From: an uncultured Bacilli bacterium
GTDB lineage: Bacteria > Bacillota_I > Bacilli_A > RF39 > UBA660
Assembly (NCBI GenBank): GCA_934149245.1
Contig: CAKPER010000004.1
Location: 1-64,000, forward strand
Length of the DNA: 64,000 nt
Direction of reading: 5' to 3'
Shown here: positions 36,977-46,095 of the stretch, one piece after another
How the letters are laid out: each line of letters begins with the position of its first letter
Position numbering within the stretch: the stretch's first letter is position 1
Translations under genes and position numbers: made by a program
The notes under the pieces: model-generated
What the model was told of the DNA's origin: nothing
What the model saw: only the letters and a program-made list of their open reading frames with translations
The model's database searches: none

Positions 36977-38071
36977 ATGAATATTTTTAGTTATATTGAT
37001 AAATATGGTGTTTATTCTTTTGATGAATTAGAATTCAATGATGTAGATAATCTGATTTTTTCTTCATTATCATATGTTGATTTAGGAGATTATGTTAGTG
37101 CAAATAGGTTTAATAAAAAAAATATATCTTCTGTTGGAAAAGCTTTTTTTGAAAAGTTTGATTCTAAATCTAAGAATATAATTGCTACTAAAACTGGAAT
37201 AAAGGTGTTAGAAAACATTATGAATACTAGAAGATTTTCTTCTCTGATGCTATATAATTATTCTTATATTGGTGATGATAAACAACAATTTAGTGCAATT
37301 ACAATTGATATTAATTCTAAATTGTCGTATGTTTCTTATGAAGGTACTGATCATTTGATTAGTGGATGGCATGAGGATTTTATGATGGCATATGAATTTC
37401 CAGTGTTATCTCAAAGAAGGGCAATAGATTATTTAAATCGTCATTTTTTGTTTAATAATAGGGATATAATTCTTGGTGGACATTCTAAAGGTGGGAATTT
37501 AGCTATGGTTGCTGGAATGTATGCTAATTTTTGGGTTAAGGATCGAATAATTAAAATTTATAGTAATGATGGTCCTGGACTTAGAAAAAAGGAAATATCT
37601 AGTAAGTATTATCTTAGTATAAAAGAAAAGTTAGTTCATATAATTCCTAATTATAGTATTGTTGGATTAGTTTTGCGACATGATGATAATTATTTTGTAG
37701 TACGTTCTTATAAAAAAAGTATATATTCTCATAGTTTAGATACTTGGGTAGTTCAAGATAATAAATTAGAACAGGCTCCTTTGAGTTCTTTTAGTAAAAT
37801 TTTTGATGAGAGTATGATTAACTGGTTGGATATGTACAGTGATGAAGAAAGAAGAATGTTTGTTGATGCATTATTTTTGATTTTTGAACAAGCTGGTATT
37901 GTTAGTTTGAAGGATATTTTAAACAATAAGAAGATTATTTTTAAGTTGATTATGAAATCAAATCAATTTGATAAAAAAACTAAATCTATGATTAGAGACT
38001 TTCTTTATGTTTTTTTTAGTTGTTTCAAAGAAATAAAATCACAGGAATTACTTGGCCGTTCAAATAAATAA
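36977..38071 (+). CDS. DUF2974 (Mbeg1-like) alpha/beta-hydrolase
   Basis: This protein has about 364 residues. It carries a serine-hydrolase elbow, LGGHSKGGNLAMVA near 171-184, followed by SNDGPGLRKKE. The upstream SYEGTDHLISGWHEDFMMAY matches the bacterial DUF2974/Mbeg1-like family, which is related to lipases. A catalytic triad of Ser, Asp and His is plausible but the substrate is unknown. GAGGTG places the start at ATG 36977, while in-frame GTG and TTG codons lie in or next to that ribosome site. It directly follows mfd, where spoVT usually sits; spoVT is 1.7 kb further on. Confidence 0.75.
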   Translation: MNIFSYIDKYGVYSFDELEFNDVDNLIFSSLSYVDLGDYVSANRFNKKNISSVGKAFFEKFDSKSKNIIATKTGIKVLENIMNTRRFSSLMLYNYSYIGDDKQQFSAITIDINSKLSYVSYEGTDHLISGWHEDFMMAYEFPVLSQRRAIDYLNRHFLFNNRDIILGGHSKGGNLAMVAGMYANFWVKDRIIKIYSNDGPGLRKKEISSKYYLSIKEKLVHIIPNYSIVGLVLRHDDNYFVVRSYKKSIYSHSLDTWVVQDNKLEQAPLSSFSKIFDESMINWLDMYSDEERRMFVDALFLIFEQAGIVSLKDILNNKKIIFKLIMKSNQFDKKTKSMIRDFLYVFFSCFKEIKSQELLGRSNK

Positions 38072-38135
38072 ATTTATTTATAACTTTTTTCTTTTTTGTG
38101 ATATAATCTTAGTATAGAATAGTGGAGGGATAATT

Positions 38136-39155
38136 ATGAAGTGTGTTTCTATTTCAGGGGTAAAAAAATTTGTTTTAAAAGAAAAAAATAAACCAATTTC
38201 AAGAGATGGTTCTGTTATTATTGATGTTAAATCGTGTGGAATATGTGGCTCAGATATACATTATTGGTTATCTGGTCAACCAGTTGGACTAATTATGGGA
38301 CATGAATTTGCTGGTGTAGTGGTTGATCCTGGGAGTAGGAGTGATTTGAAAAAGGGAGATAGAGTTACAGGCTTGCCTATTTCTCCTTGTATGAAGTGTG
38401 ATGCTTGTCATAGTGGTAATTACCAGTATTGTTCTGAAACTTGGACTGATGCTGTTGGCTTGTCTTTAGATAATTCTGGAGCTTATGCAGAATATACTAG
38501 TTGTAGACCTGATATGATTAGGAAAATTCCTAATGGTGTTAGTTATGATGCTGCTTGTATGGTTGAACCATCAGCTGTTAGTTTGCATGCAGTAAATTTG
38601 GCTTCTATTAAAATTGGTGATACTGTTTTGATAATTGGTGGTGGTATTATTGGTTTGATGGCAGCAGAGTTTGCTAAAATGAATGGTGCTAGTTATGTTG
38701 TATTGTTGGAAACAAATAAAAAAAGAGGGAAAAAGGCTGTTAATTATGGAAAAATTGATGAATATTATGATGCTTTAAATCCTAATTCTGTTTCTCAATT
38801 GATTACAAAAACAAATGGTGGATTTGATAAAGTCATAGATTGTTGTGGTAATGCAGCAGCTGTTAGTGAAGCTTTGTCTTGTGTAAAAGCAGGTGGAAAA
38901 GTTATAATGGTAGGTGTTTCAATGGATAGTATACCTGTTCCTACTATTTTAGGAGTAATGAGAGAGGTAACTATGCAGGGTTCAATAGCTTACACTCCAA
39001 TAGAATTTGATAAATGTATTGATTTAATTTCTGGTAAAAAAATTAATGTTACTAAGTATATTGATGATTTTATAAAATTAGATGAGGCTCAAGAAGCGTT
39101 TGAACGTTTAACTAGTGGTAAGGATGCTGCTGTTAAAATTATTTTTAAGCCTTAA
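38136..39155 (+). CDS. Zinc-dependent medium-chain alcohol/polyol dehydrogenase
   Basis: This MDR-family dehydrogenase has 339 residues. Catalytic zinc ligands are Cys in CGICGSDIHYW near 34-44 and the GHEFAG His/Glu near 59. The structural zinc lobe has four cysteines in CMKCDACHSGNYQYC. The Rossmann motif is IIGGGIIGLMAAEFA near 164-178. The closest groups are sorbitol, butanediol or threonine dehydrogenases; the exact substrate cannot be told. It has its own promoter, with an extended -10 TGATATAAT at 38099-38107, and a GTGGAGGG ribosome site. It seems to be a single-gene unit. Confidence 0.85.
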   Translation: MKCVSISGVKKFVLKEKNKPISRDGSVIIDVKSCGICGSDIHYWLSGQPVGLIMGHEFAGVVVDPGSRSDLKKGDRVTGLPISPCMKCDACHSGNYQYCSETWTDAVGLSLDNSGAYAEYTSCRPDMIRKIPNGVSYDAACMVEPSAVSLHAVNLASIKIGDTVLIIGGGIIGLMAAEFAKMNGASYVVLLETNKKRGKKAVNYGKIDEYYDALNPNSVSQLITKTNGGFDKVIDCCGNAAAVSEALSCVKAGGKVIMVGVSMDSIPVPTILGVMREVTMQGSIAYTPIEFDKCIDLISGKKINVTKYIDDFIKLDEAQEAFERLTSGKDAAVKIIFKP

Positions 39156-39219
39156 TATTTTTTGCATAGATTATTTATTAATGTTAATAATATTAGTGTA
39201 GTGTTAAATTTTGATTTTT

Positions 39220-39261
39220 TTAGCAATCTCTATTGACAATTGCTAAAAACAGTGCTATCAT
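39220..39261 (+). promoter_or_regulatory. hsp20 promoter overlapped by a CIRCE-like operator
   Basis: TTAGCAATC (39220) and AATTGCTAA (39238) form an inverted repeat with a 9-base spacer, the geometry of CIRCE (TTAGCACTC-N9-GAGTGCTAA). The -35 TTGACA lies across the spacer (39233-39238), and TATCAT (39256-39261) is 17 bases on. HrcA repression is the likely mechanism. Confidence 0.75.
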
Positions 39262-39285
39262 TAGTAATGAAAGGTGATGATAAAT

Positions 39286-39696
39286 ATGGCTTTAATACCA
39301 AGATTGATGCCAAATTATTTGGATGGTGTATTTGATGATTTTTTTACTCCTGTTAAGGATAGTGAATTTTCTAGAATGAAGTGTGATATTTATTTGAAAG
39401 ATGATAACTATATTATGGAAATGGATATTCCAGGTTTTAATAAGGAAGATGTGAAAATTGAAGTTGATGATAATGATTATCTTACTATAACTGCTGAAAA
39501 ATCTAATGAAAGTTCTGATGATGAAAAGGAATATGTTAGAAAAGAAAGATGCTATGGTAAATACCAAAGAAGCTTTTATGTTGGGGATATAGATAAAGAA
39601 AATATTGATGCTTCATTTGAAAATGGTATTTTAAAAGTTACTATGCCAAAAAAACAAGAAGAAAAATCATCTAAAAAAACTATTGAAGTTAAATAG
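39286..39696 (+). CDS. Hsp20/alpha-crystallin small heat-shock protein
   Basis: This small chaperone of about 136 residues has an alpha-crystallin domain: YIMEMDIPGFNKEDVKIEV, YLTITAEK, FYVGDIDKENIDASFENG (ending ENGILKVTMPK). The C-terminal tail ends in TIEV, a weak I-x-I/V anchor. Hsp20 proteins hold unfolding proteins for refolding by DnaK. Start ATG 39286 follows AAGGTGAT. It is controlled by the CIRCE-like promoter immediately upstream and ends with its own terminator. Confidence 0.93.
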   Translation: MALIPRLMPNYLDGVFDDFFTPVKDSEFSRMKCDIYLKDDNYIMEMDIPGFNKEDVKIEVDDNDYLTITAEKSNESSDDEKEYVRKERCYGKYQRSFYVGDIDKENIDASFENGILKVTMPKKQEEKSSKKTIEVK

Positions 39697-39705
39697 ATTT
39701 ATAAA

Positions 39706-39734
39706 TAAAAAAAGGTCTTTATGATCTTTTTTTT
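39706..39734 (+). terminator. Terminator of hsp20
   Basis: A stem AAAAAGGTC/GATCTTTTT with a 5-nt loop and a T-run lies about 10 bases after the stop. Confidence 0.75.
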
Positions 39735-39784
39735 AGTATATTTTTTCTTAATTATGGGAAACTATTTATAGAATGAGGTGACTT

Positions 39785-40318
39785 ATGAAAACAACTGGTA
39801 TAATTAGAAGAATAGATGATTTAGGAAGAATAGTTATTCCAAAAGAATTAAGAAGAAATTTAAGAATTCAAAATGGTGATTCTTTAGAAATATTTGTTGA
39901 TTTGAATTCCATTGTATTAAAAAAATACTCTCCTATGGAAAGTATTGAAGAATCTGCACTTAAGTATGTAAATAGCTTTAATCAAGTTCTTAAGCGTAAT
40001 GTTATTGTTTGTGATAAGGAGAAAGTTATTGCTGTAAGTGGCGAATTACGTAAGAAATATATTGGAAAAGGTATAAGTGAACAAATGATGCATAGTATGG
40101 AGAGACGGGATAGTTTTGTTGAAAGGCAAAAAAAAGAATTTTCCTTTGTTGATGGAATTACGGATGTTGGATATTATTCTTTTTGCTCAATAGTTAGTAA
40201 TGGTGATCTTTTAGGTGCTGTTATTATTGTATCGCTTACTTCTGCATTATCAGAGTCTGAGGAGCAGATGGCGGTTATTTTAGCTAAATTACTTGAAAAT
40301 AAATTTATTTGTGATTAG
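39785..40318 (+). CDS. spoVT: Stage V sporulation transcription factor SpoVT
   Basis: This 177-residue protein has an AbrB-type swapped-hairpin DNA-binding domain at the N-terminus (MKTTGIIRRIDDLGRIVIPK, then ELRRNLRIQNGDSLEIF) and a GAF-like C-terminal domain (residues ~55-177). That is the full SpoVT architecture and length (178 in B. subtilis). SpoVT modulates sigma-G-dependent genes in the forespore. It has a GAGGTG ribosome site and lies near mfd as in Bacillus, but separated by three extra genes. Its last 14 bases overlap the convergent YfhO-type gene. Confidence 0.88.
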   Translation: MKTTGIIRRIDDLGRIVIPKELRRNLRIQNGDSLEIFVDLNSIVLKKYSPMESIEESALKYVNSFNQVLKRNVIVCDKEKVIAVSGELRKKYIGKGISEQMMHSMERRDSFVERQKKEFSFVDGITDVGYYSFCSIVSNGDLLGAVIIVSLTSALSESEEQMAVILAKLLENKFICD

Positions 40319-42665
40319 TTGATTTGTATAGTTTATTAGTTATAATTAAAAGTATTATACTAGATAAGCTTATAACTAATGATATATTTTTATAGGGTGC
40401 TTTATAATCTATGGTAATTTTATGAGTGCCTTTTTTTATTGGAAAACCTATAAAATTTTTATTCGTTTTTTCATAATTGATTTTATCATTATCAAGTTTT
40501 ATATTAAATCCTTTATCATAGGGGATAGAGATGTTAAAGTATCCATTTTCTTTTACATCTATTTTTCCTTCTATGTGATCTCCTTTTGTTTTATTGCTAT
40601 TAATTTTGTATTCTTGTATATTGTTTTTTTCAAAGATATCTGAGTAGTCAACTACATAAGTTTCCAGATTAGTTATTTTGTATGTGCCTTTTTTTATGTA
40701 GATGTCTAGTATATCTGTATTATATAAATAATAATTAAATGTGTAATTTTTGTTATTATATTTCCAATTTTTACTGGTCAATGTGTTTTTTTCGTTATTT
40801 ATAGTTATTGATAAATCTTTATTTGGATTATAGGTATTTGTAAATCTTATTAAAATTAACTTGTCTTTTGTATTGGTATTTAATTTAATTTTTAAATAAG
40901 CATTTTTTTGGGCTTTTATAATTAATTTTTCGTTGAAGTTTTCTAATTTTAAGTTATTTTGTTCAATTATTTGATAATTTGTGTTACTTTTTTCAATATC
41001 TAATTTATTTGAATTTTTTTTATCTTTATTTGTTTTTATTACGATATTATTTAGAAGTGCTATAATATTAGTGGGGTAGTTTAGATTATTAAAAGTATTT
41101 TCAGAAATTATGTTTGATGTTGCATAACCTAATGGTAAAACGTTATGATTTTTATATAGTTTTATTCCATTTTTTTCTTTTATTAATTCTAAATTTTTAT
41201 TTTCATGTTTTGTTATTATATATTTTTCTCCTAATATGTTTTGAGATAATATATTATCACTTGAAGAAATCATAAAGTTATTTCTGAATTGTTTGTTATT
41301 ATATAATGTTTGGTAATAAAATGATTTATAATTATTATTGTATGTTGATGAATAAAGTGTTGTTTTATATTCACGATTGTTATTTATTTTATTTATGTAT
41401 TCTATATTATCTATTAAGTTATTAATACGATATGTTGTATTATCTTTTTTTGTAATATATTGAACTAATTCGTTTATTGTTTTATTTTCTTGATTGGTGT
41501 ATTCACTTTTTGTCATTAGTTTGTCAGTACTGTTAATAATTAGACATACAGAAATGGAAGAAATTATTGCATATAGTATAATTAATGCGTCTATGCTCTT
41601 TTTATTTTTCTTAAATATATTTTCTAAAAAATCTGCTGTTATTAATAAGGCTAGTGGTATAAATGGAATTAAGGATTTGCCGTTAATGTATAGTTTTCCG
41701 TTTAATATATAACTAAATAATGGAATAATGCTTATTATTAATATGAAAATTGATAATCTTTTTGTAGCTTTATTTTTGTTATAAAGTGATGTATGAATGA
41801 GCGCAATTAGTGTTATTAATGTAAGTCCCATTGAATAACTTCCATATAATAAGTAGTTTTGTGGTTTTATTAAATCGACTAAACTTAATTTATTGATTGT
41901 GTTTGATCTACCATTTAGTAGACAATATAGAGTTGGAAAAATTAGTATACTAGCATTTAAAATTCCTTCTATTACTGGTAATGATAGTTTGAGTGTTTTT
42001 TTTAGGAAGCCTTTATGGTTATTTTTAAAAAACTTATAAAGATAATATATGAATAAAGCTACTAGGCTTGATATACTAAAAAAATAACTTGTAAATATTA
42101 ATAAAGTTATAGATAAAGCAATAATTAGTATGTTATTATTTTTTAGATATCTGTCAATTCCATAAAAGCCTAGTATTAGAAAAGGAAGATAGTTTATAAA
42201 CATTATGTGTCTTTTGGTATGAAAAATAATAGGTCCAGCACATAAAAATAATAGGGTTGTAATAAATCTAGTTTTGAATGTATAGTTGTTTTCTTTGAGA
42301 AAGAAGTAAAATAGTATAGTACTTGTTACTGTGATTATAGATGATGATATTATTACATAATCAAGCATAGGTATTTTTGGAAAAAAATATGATATTATTA
42401 TGATTGGATTTAATAATCCGTAGTATGATAAGTAGTATATGTTTTGACCACTTCCTAGATTAGGGGCAAAGTCAGGAAAAATATCTTTTGTTTGATAAAA
42501 AAGATTTCTAAAATATTCTGGTATTACATAATGTTGAATACTAAAGTCTATTTTTGAGGCAAATATATAATTATTTTTTGTTATACAAGTGTATATAAGA
42601 ATGTAAGTTATTATATAAAATAAAATTGCTAAAAAATCTTTTTTCTTTTCTTTTTTTGTGTTCAT
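40305..42665 (-). CDS. YfhO-family multispanning membrane protein
   Basis: This 786-residue protein has about 12 hydrophobic segments in the first ~370 residues, followed by a large probably extracellular beta-rich domain and a last membrane helix near the C-terminus (NISLVISLSSIILLIITN). The N-terminal pattern FPDFAPNLGSGQNIYYLSYY after the first helix is typical of YfhO proteins. These are GT-C-like and thought to glycosylate cell-envelope polymers such as lipoteichoic acid. AAGGAGG precedes the start. It is convergent with spoVT and divergent from dut. Confidence 0.75.
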   Translation of the reverse strand: MNTKKEKKKDFLAILFYIITYILIYTCITKNNYIFASKIDFSIQHYVIPEYFRNLFYQTKDIFPDFAPNLGSGQNIYYLSYYGLLNPIIIISYFFPKIPMLDYVIISSSIITVTSTILFYFFLKENNYTFKTRFITTLLFLCAGPIIFHTKRHIMFINYLPFLILGFYGIDRYLKNNNILIIALSITLLIFTSYFFSISSLVALFIYYLYKFFKNNHKGFLKKTLKLSLPVIEGILNASILIFPTLYCLLNGRSNTINKLSLVDLIKPQNYLLYGSYSMGLTLITLIALIHTSLYNKNKATKRLSIFILIISIIPLFSYILNGKLYINGKSLIPFIPLALLITADFLENIFKKNKKSIDALIILYAIISSISVCLIINSTDKLMTKSEYTNQENKTINELVQYITKKDNTTYRINNLIDNIEYINKINNNREYKTTLYSSTYNNNYKSFYYQTLYNNKQFRNNFMISSSDNILSQNILGEKYIITKHENKNLELIKEKNGIKLYKNHNVLPLGYATSNIISENTFNNLNYPTNIIALLNNIVIKTNKDKKNSNKLDIEKSNTNYQIIEQNNLKLENFNEKLIIKAQKNAYLKIKLNTNTKDKLILIRFTNTYNPNKDLSITINNEKNTLTSKNWKYNNKNYTFNYYLYNTDILDIYIKKGTYKITNLETYVVDYSDIFEKNNIQEYKINSNKTKGDHIEGKIDVKENGYFNISIPYDKGFNIKLDNDKINYEKTNKNFIGFPIKKGTHKITIDYKAPYKNISLVISLSSIILLIITNKLYKSTNHK

Positions 42666-42753
42666 AGTTTTTCCTCCTTTTTTATTACTTTTGGCTATAT
42701 TATAACATGGTTTTCTTTTTTAAAACTTAATTTTTTATTAATATTATAGGTAA

Positions 42754-42782
42754 TTTACATATTATGTTAAAAATGTTATAAT
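42754..42782 (+). promoter_or_regulatory. Promoter of dut
   Basis: TTTACA and TATAAT are separated by 17 bases, with an extended -10 TGT directly before the -10, about 20 bases upstream of the dut start. Confidence 0.8.
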
Positions 42783-42802
42783 TTATTTTGGGTGGAGGCG
42801 AT

Positions 42803-43300
42803 ATGTTGAGTAGTAGATATTTTGAAAAAATTACTTTTTTGCAATTTAAGAATGATATTTGTGATGATATTGAGTTATATAACAAATATGAGTTACCTAA
42901 ACGTTCTACTAATGGTAGTTGTGGCTATGATATTAAGGCAATTAAATCTTTGGAGATTGCACCAGGTGAAATTGTAAAAATTCCAACTGGAATAAAAGCT
43001 TATTTTTTGAAAGATGAATTTTTAATGTTGGTAGTTAGAAGTAGTATGGGATTTAAGTATAATGTTCGTATGTGTAATCAGGTTGGAATTATTGATAGTG
43101 ATTATTATAACAATTGTGATAATGAAGGACATATATGGATTGCTCTCCAAAATGAAGGTAAAAAAGTTTTTTCTATAAAAAGTGGTGATGCAATATGTCA
43201 AGGTATATTTTTAAATTATTTGACATGTGATGATATTAATAATAATGTTCGAGTTGGTGGTATTGGGAGCACTAATTCTTTAGAAGATAAGGAGAATTGA
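42803..43300 (+). CDS. dut: Deoxyuridine triphosphatase (dUTPase)
   Basis: This protein of about 165 residues has the five trimeric dUTPase motifs: SCGYDI near 39-44, VVRSSMG near 77-83, GIIDSDYYNN near 94-103, GDAICQGIF, and the C-terminal RVGGIGST. It hydrolyses dUTP to dUMP, protecting DNA from uracil. The motif spacing has a small insertion after motif 3 (CDNEGHIW). Start ATG 42803 follows GGTGGAGG; an in-frame TTG at 42788 precedes that site. metG begins within 6 bases of its stop. Confidence 0.9.
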   Translation: MLSSRYFEKITFLQFKNDICDDIELYNKYELPKRSTNGSCGYDIKAIKSLEIAPGEIVKIPTGIKAYFLKDEFLMLVVRSSMGFKYNVRMCNQVGIIDSDYYNNCDNEGHIWIALQNEGKKVFSIKSGDAICQGIFLNYLTCDDINNNVRVGGIGSTNSLEDKEN

Positions 43301-43305
43301 TAAAA

Positions 43306-44847
43306 ATGGTAAAAGATAAATTTTATATTAGTACAGCAATTGCATATACAAGTGCTAAGCCTCATATTGGTAATACTTATGAAGTTGTTTTAGCAGATGC
43401 TATTGCTAGGTATAAGAGGTTACAGGGATATGATGTTTATTTTCAAACTGGAACTGATGAACATGGAGAAAAAATCGAAATAAAAGCGAAAGAAGCTGGG
43501 GTAACACCTTTAGAATATGTTGATAAGATTTCTAATGAAATTAAAAATATTTGGGATGTAATGAATACTAGTTATGATTGTTTTGTTCGTACTACAGATA
43601 AAAATCATGAAAAAATTGTTCAAGAGATATTTGAAAAGTTTTATGAGCAAGGAGATATTTATAAGGGGGAATATAAAGGATTATATTGTACACCTTGTGA
43701 GTCTTTTTGGACTGAGAGTCAGTTGGTAGATGGAAAGTGTCCTGATTGTGGAAGAGAAGTAAAAGAAGCAAAAGAAGAGGCTTATTTCTTTAAAATGAGT
43801 AAATATTCAGAATGGTTAGAAGGATACATTGATAGTCATCCAGGTTTTATTGAACCTGAAGTACGTAAAAATGAGATTATTAATACATTTATAAGACCAG
43901 GTCTTCAAGATTTATGCGTATCTAGAACGAGTTTTAAATGGGGAATTCCTGTTACTTTTGATCAAAATCATATCGTTTATGTTTGGATAGATGCTTTATC
44001 TAATTATATTACTTTTTTGGGGTATCATCCTAATGAAAATTGTAGTGATAAATTTAAAAAGTATTGGCCTTGTGATATTCATTTAATTGGCAAAGATATT
44101 TTGCGTTTTCATACTATTTATTGGCCTATTATGTTGCATGCTTTGAATTTGCCTATTCCTAAAAGAATTTTTGGTCATCCTTGGTTGTTATTTGGAAATG
44201 ATAAAATGAGTAAAAGTAAGGGAAATATTGTTTATGCTGATGATTTAGTTAATAAATATGGTGTTGATGCAATACGTTACTATTTAATTCATGAAATGCC
44301 ATTTGCAAGTGATGGAACCTTTACAAATGAGTTATTAGTTGAGAGTATCAATAGTAATTTAGCAAATATTCTTGGTAATTTAGTTAATCGAACAATTGGG
44401 ATGATTAATAAATACTTTAATGGAGTAGTTGAAAATAAGAATATATTTGAAGAAGTTGATGATGAATTAAAAGATTTAGTTTTAGATACTAAAGATATTG
44501 TTGATGATAAAATGGAAAACTTAAAGATTGCTGATAGTTTAGATATTATATTTGATATTTTTAGAAGATGTAATAAATATATTGATGAGACTATGCCTTG
44601 GGTATTAGCGAAAGATGATAGTAATAATGATAGATTAGCTACTGTTTTATATAATTTAGTTGAATCTATAAGATTTGGTGCGGTTTTACTTCAACCGTTT
44701 ATGCCTGAGACTGCTGATAAAATTTTTAAACAGTTAAATACTGATAAAACTACTTATGATACATTAGATAAATTTGGATATTATAGAAGTGGTAGCCATG
44801 TTGGGGAGGCTCAGGTGTTATTTCAAAGAATTGAAATAGAAAAATAA
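43306..44847 (+). CDS. metG: Methionyl-tRNA synthetase
   Basis: This class I synthetase has about 513 residues, with the HIGH motif in TSAKPHIGNTYEV, a zinc-binding knuckle (CTPCESFW...CPDCG), and the KMSKS motif in NDKMSKSKGN. The helical anticodon-binding domain includes ETMPWVLAK. It lacks the C-terminal EMAP-like tRNA-binding domain of Bacillus MetRS (~660 residues), a common variation. I prefer ATG 43306, 11 bases after AAGGAG, over TTG 43297, which is too close. It ends with a strong terminator. Confidence 0.96.
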   Translation: MVKDKFYISTAIAYTSAKPHIGNTYEVVLADAIARYKRLQGYDVYFQTGTDEHGEKIEIKAKEAGVTPLEYVDKISNEIKNIWDVMNTSYDCFVRTTDKNHEKIVQEIFEKFYEQGDIYKGEYKGLYCTPCESFWTESQLVDGKCPDCGREVKEAKEEAYFFKMSKYSEWLEGYIDSHPGFIEPEVRKNEIINTFIRPGLQDLCVSRTSFKWGIPVTFDQNHIVYVWIDALSNYITFLGYHPNENCSDKFKKYWPCDIHLIGKDILRFHTIYWPIMLHALNLPIPKRIFGHPWLLFGNDKMSKSKGNIVYADDLVNKYGVDAIRYYLIHEMPFASDGTFTNELLVESINSNLANILGNLVNRTIGMINKYFNGVVENKNIFEEVDDELKDLVLDTKDIVDDKMENLKIADSLDIIFDIFRRCNKYIDETMPWVLAKDDSNNDRLATVLYNLVESIRFGAVLLQPFMPETADKIFKQLNTDKTTYDTLDKFGYYRSGSHVGEAQVLFQRIEIEK

Positions 44848-44899
44848 GAAATTATATTTATAATAAGTTTTTATTATTTGATTAGTTTGATTTTTGTTG

Positions 44900-44930
44900 G
44901 TATGATTATTGGTTTAATAATCATACTTTT
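44900..44930 (+). terminator. Terminator of metG
   Basis: A perfect 11-bp stem (GTATGATTATT at 44900 with AATAATCATAC at 44916) with a 5-nt loop is followed by TTTTAGTT. Confidence 0.85.
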
Positions 44931-44977
44931 AGTTATATTTAATATTCGACAAAAAATTTGGAGAAGGAGTGTTATTA

Positions 44978-45070
44978 TTGATTTACAAAATGAAATGTAA
45001 AATATTTTTAAAGTGTTTACTTTTATTTACATTTTGTACTTCATTTGTTATTATTTTGTTAAGTAGTTAA
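44978..45070 (+). CDS. Possible 30-residue hydrophobic small protein
   Basis: This short frame encodes a basic start (MIYKMKCKIFLK) followed by one hydrophobic segment of about 17 residues ending VIILLSS, like a single-span membrane peptide with three cysteines. GGAGAAGGAG lies 7-8 bases before the TTG start; the in-frame GTG at 44969 overlaps that site, and an internal ATG at 44990 is an alternative. No homologue is recognised. The strong ribosome site is the main reason to list it. Confidence 0.4.
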   Translation: MIYKMKCKIFLKCLLLFTFCTSFVIILLSS

Positions 45071-45106
45071 GCAGTTTGGTAGTTTTTAAGAAAGGAACGA
45101 AGAAAT

Positions 45107-45280
45107 ATGCTTAATAAAGTTAAAAATCAAGAAAAGTTAATCATGAATTTTTTTGTTGTAATGTTGTTTATTGTTGGTATTTATGTTGTTTTAGAAAGGG
45201 AATTAATAGATGTTATATATTTTGGAGTTTTAGTTTATTATTTTATAAGATTTTTATTGATTAAAAAAAATGGGAGGTAG
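45107..45280 (+). CDS. Small two-helix membrane protein (57 residues)
   Basis: This 57-residue frame begins MLNKVKNQEKLIMNFF and has two hydrophobic helices (about 13-29 and 35-52) with a basic tail. AAAGGAACGAAG lies about 5-10 bases before the ATG. Its last codons contain the GGGAGG ribosome site of tatD, which starts 8 bases after its stop, so the two are probably co-transcribed. I recognise no family. The rest of the 441-base gap between metG and tatD holds the metG terminator and the 30-residue frame. Confidence 0.55.
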   Translation: MLNKVKNQEKLIMNFFVVMLFIVGIYVVLERELIDVIYFGVLVYYFIRFLLIKKNGR

Positions 45281-45288
45281 TGGTTTAA

Positions 45289-46050
45289 ATGTTAGTAGAT
45301 ACACATTGTCATGTTTTTTGGGAGTATTATGAAGATTTAGAACAGGTTATAACAAGAGCTAAGGATAAGGGAGTAGGAGCTTTAATAGTTAATGGTTATG
45401 ATATGTCTTCTAATAAGGAAGTATTAGAGTTAGTTAAAAAGTATGATATTGTGTATGGTGCTTTAGGTATTCAACCCGAAAATTTAGATGAATTAAATGA
45501 TGAGAATATATCTTTTATCGAAGAACATATTAATGATGATAAGATAGTTGCTGTTGGGGAAATTGGACTAGATTATCATTATGATTTGGATAAAGAACGT
45601 CAAAAAGATTTATTTAAGAGACAATTAGATATTGCAAGAAAATATAATAAACCTGTTATTGTTCACAGTAGAGATTGTATTCAAGAGACGTATGATATTT
45701 TAAAAATGTATAATATAAAAGGTATAATGCATTGTTATAGTGGAAGTGTAGAGATGGCTAAAAAATTTGTGGAAATTGGTTTCTTTTTGGGAATTGGTGG
45801 TATTTCTACTTTTAAAAATTCTCGAAAGGTAGTCGAAGTAATAAAAAATATTCCTATCGAATATATTTTATTGGAAACAGACTGTCCTTATTTGACTCCT
45901 GAACCATATCGTGGTAAAAGAAATGAGCCTGCTTATATTCCTTTAATTTTAGAGCGAATTTGTTCTTTAAAATCCTTGAATTATAAGGATGTAGAAGAAG
46001 TTATGACTTCATCGATTTTACGGTTATTTGACAAAAAGATTAAACTATGA
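45289..46050 (+). CDS. tatD: TatD-family metal-dependent DNase
   Basis: This TIM-barrel metal hydrolase has 253 residues. Motifs are DTHCHVFW at the start, GEIGLDYHYD near 92-101, VIVHSRDC near 123-130, MHCYSGS and LLETDCPYLTPEPYRG near 199-214. TatD enzymes have 3'-5' exonuclease activity on DNA and RNA. In Bacillus the equivalent gene (yabD) also follows metG. The ribosome site is GGGAGG. Confidence 0.95.
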   Translation: MLVDTHCHVFWEYYEDLEQVITRAKDKGVGALIVNGYDMSSNKEVLELVKKYDIVYGALGIQPENLDELNDENISFIEEHINDDKIVAVGEIGLDYHYDLDKERQKDLFKRQLDIARKYNKPVIVHSRDCIQETYDILKMYNIKGIMHCYSGSVEMAKKFVEIGFFLGIGGISTFKNSRKVVEVIKNIPIEYILLETDCPYLTPEPYRGKRNEPAYIPLILERICSLKSLNYKDVEEVMTSSILRLFDKKIKL

Positions 46051-46095
46051 TAGAATTATATGTGCCTGAGATGAGAAAATAAGAGGTGATATATA

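Noticed and set aside
42788..43300. Possible TGA-to-Trp recoding (Mycoplasma code) in this lineage
   Set aside because: TGA ends dut, rsmI and tatD at sensible positions and Trp is encoded by TGG in conserved sites, so the standard code is used.
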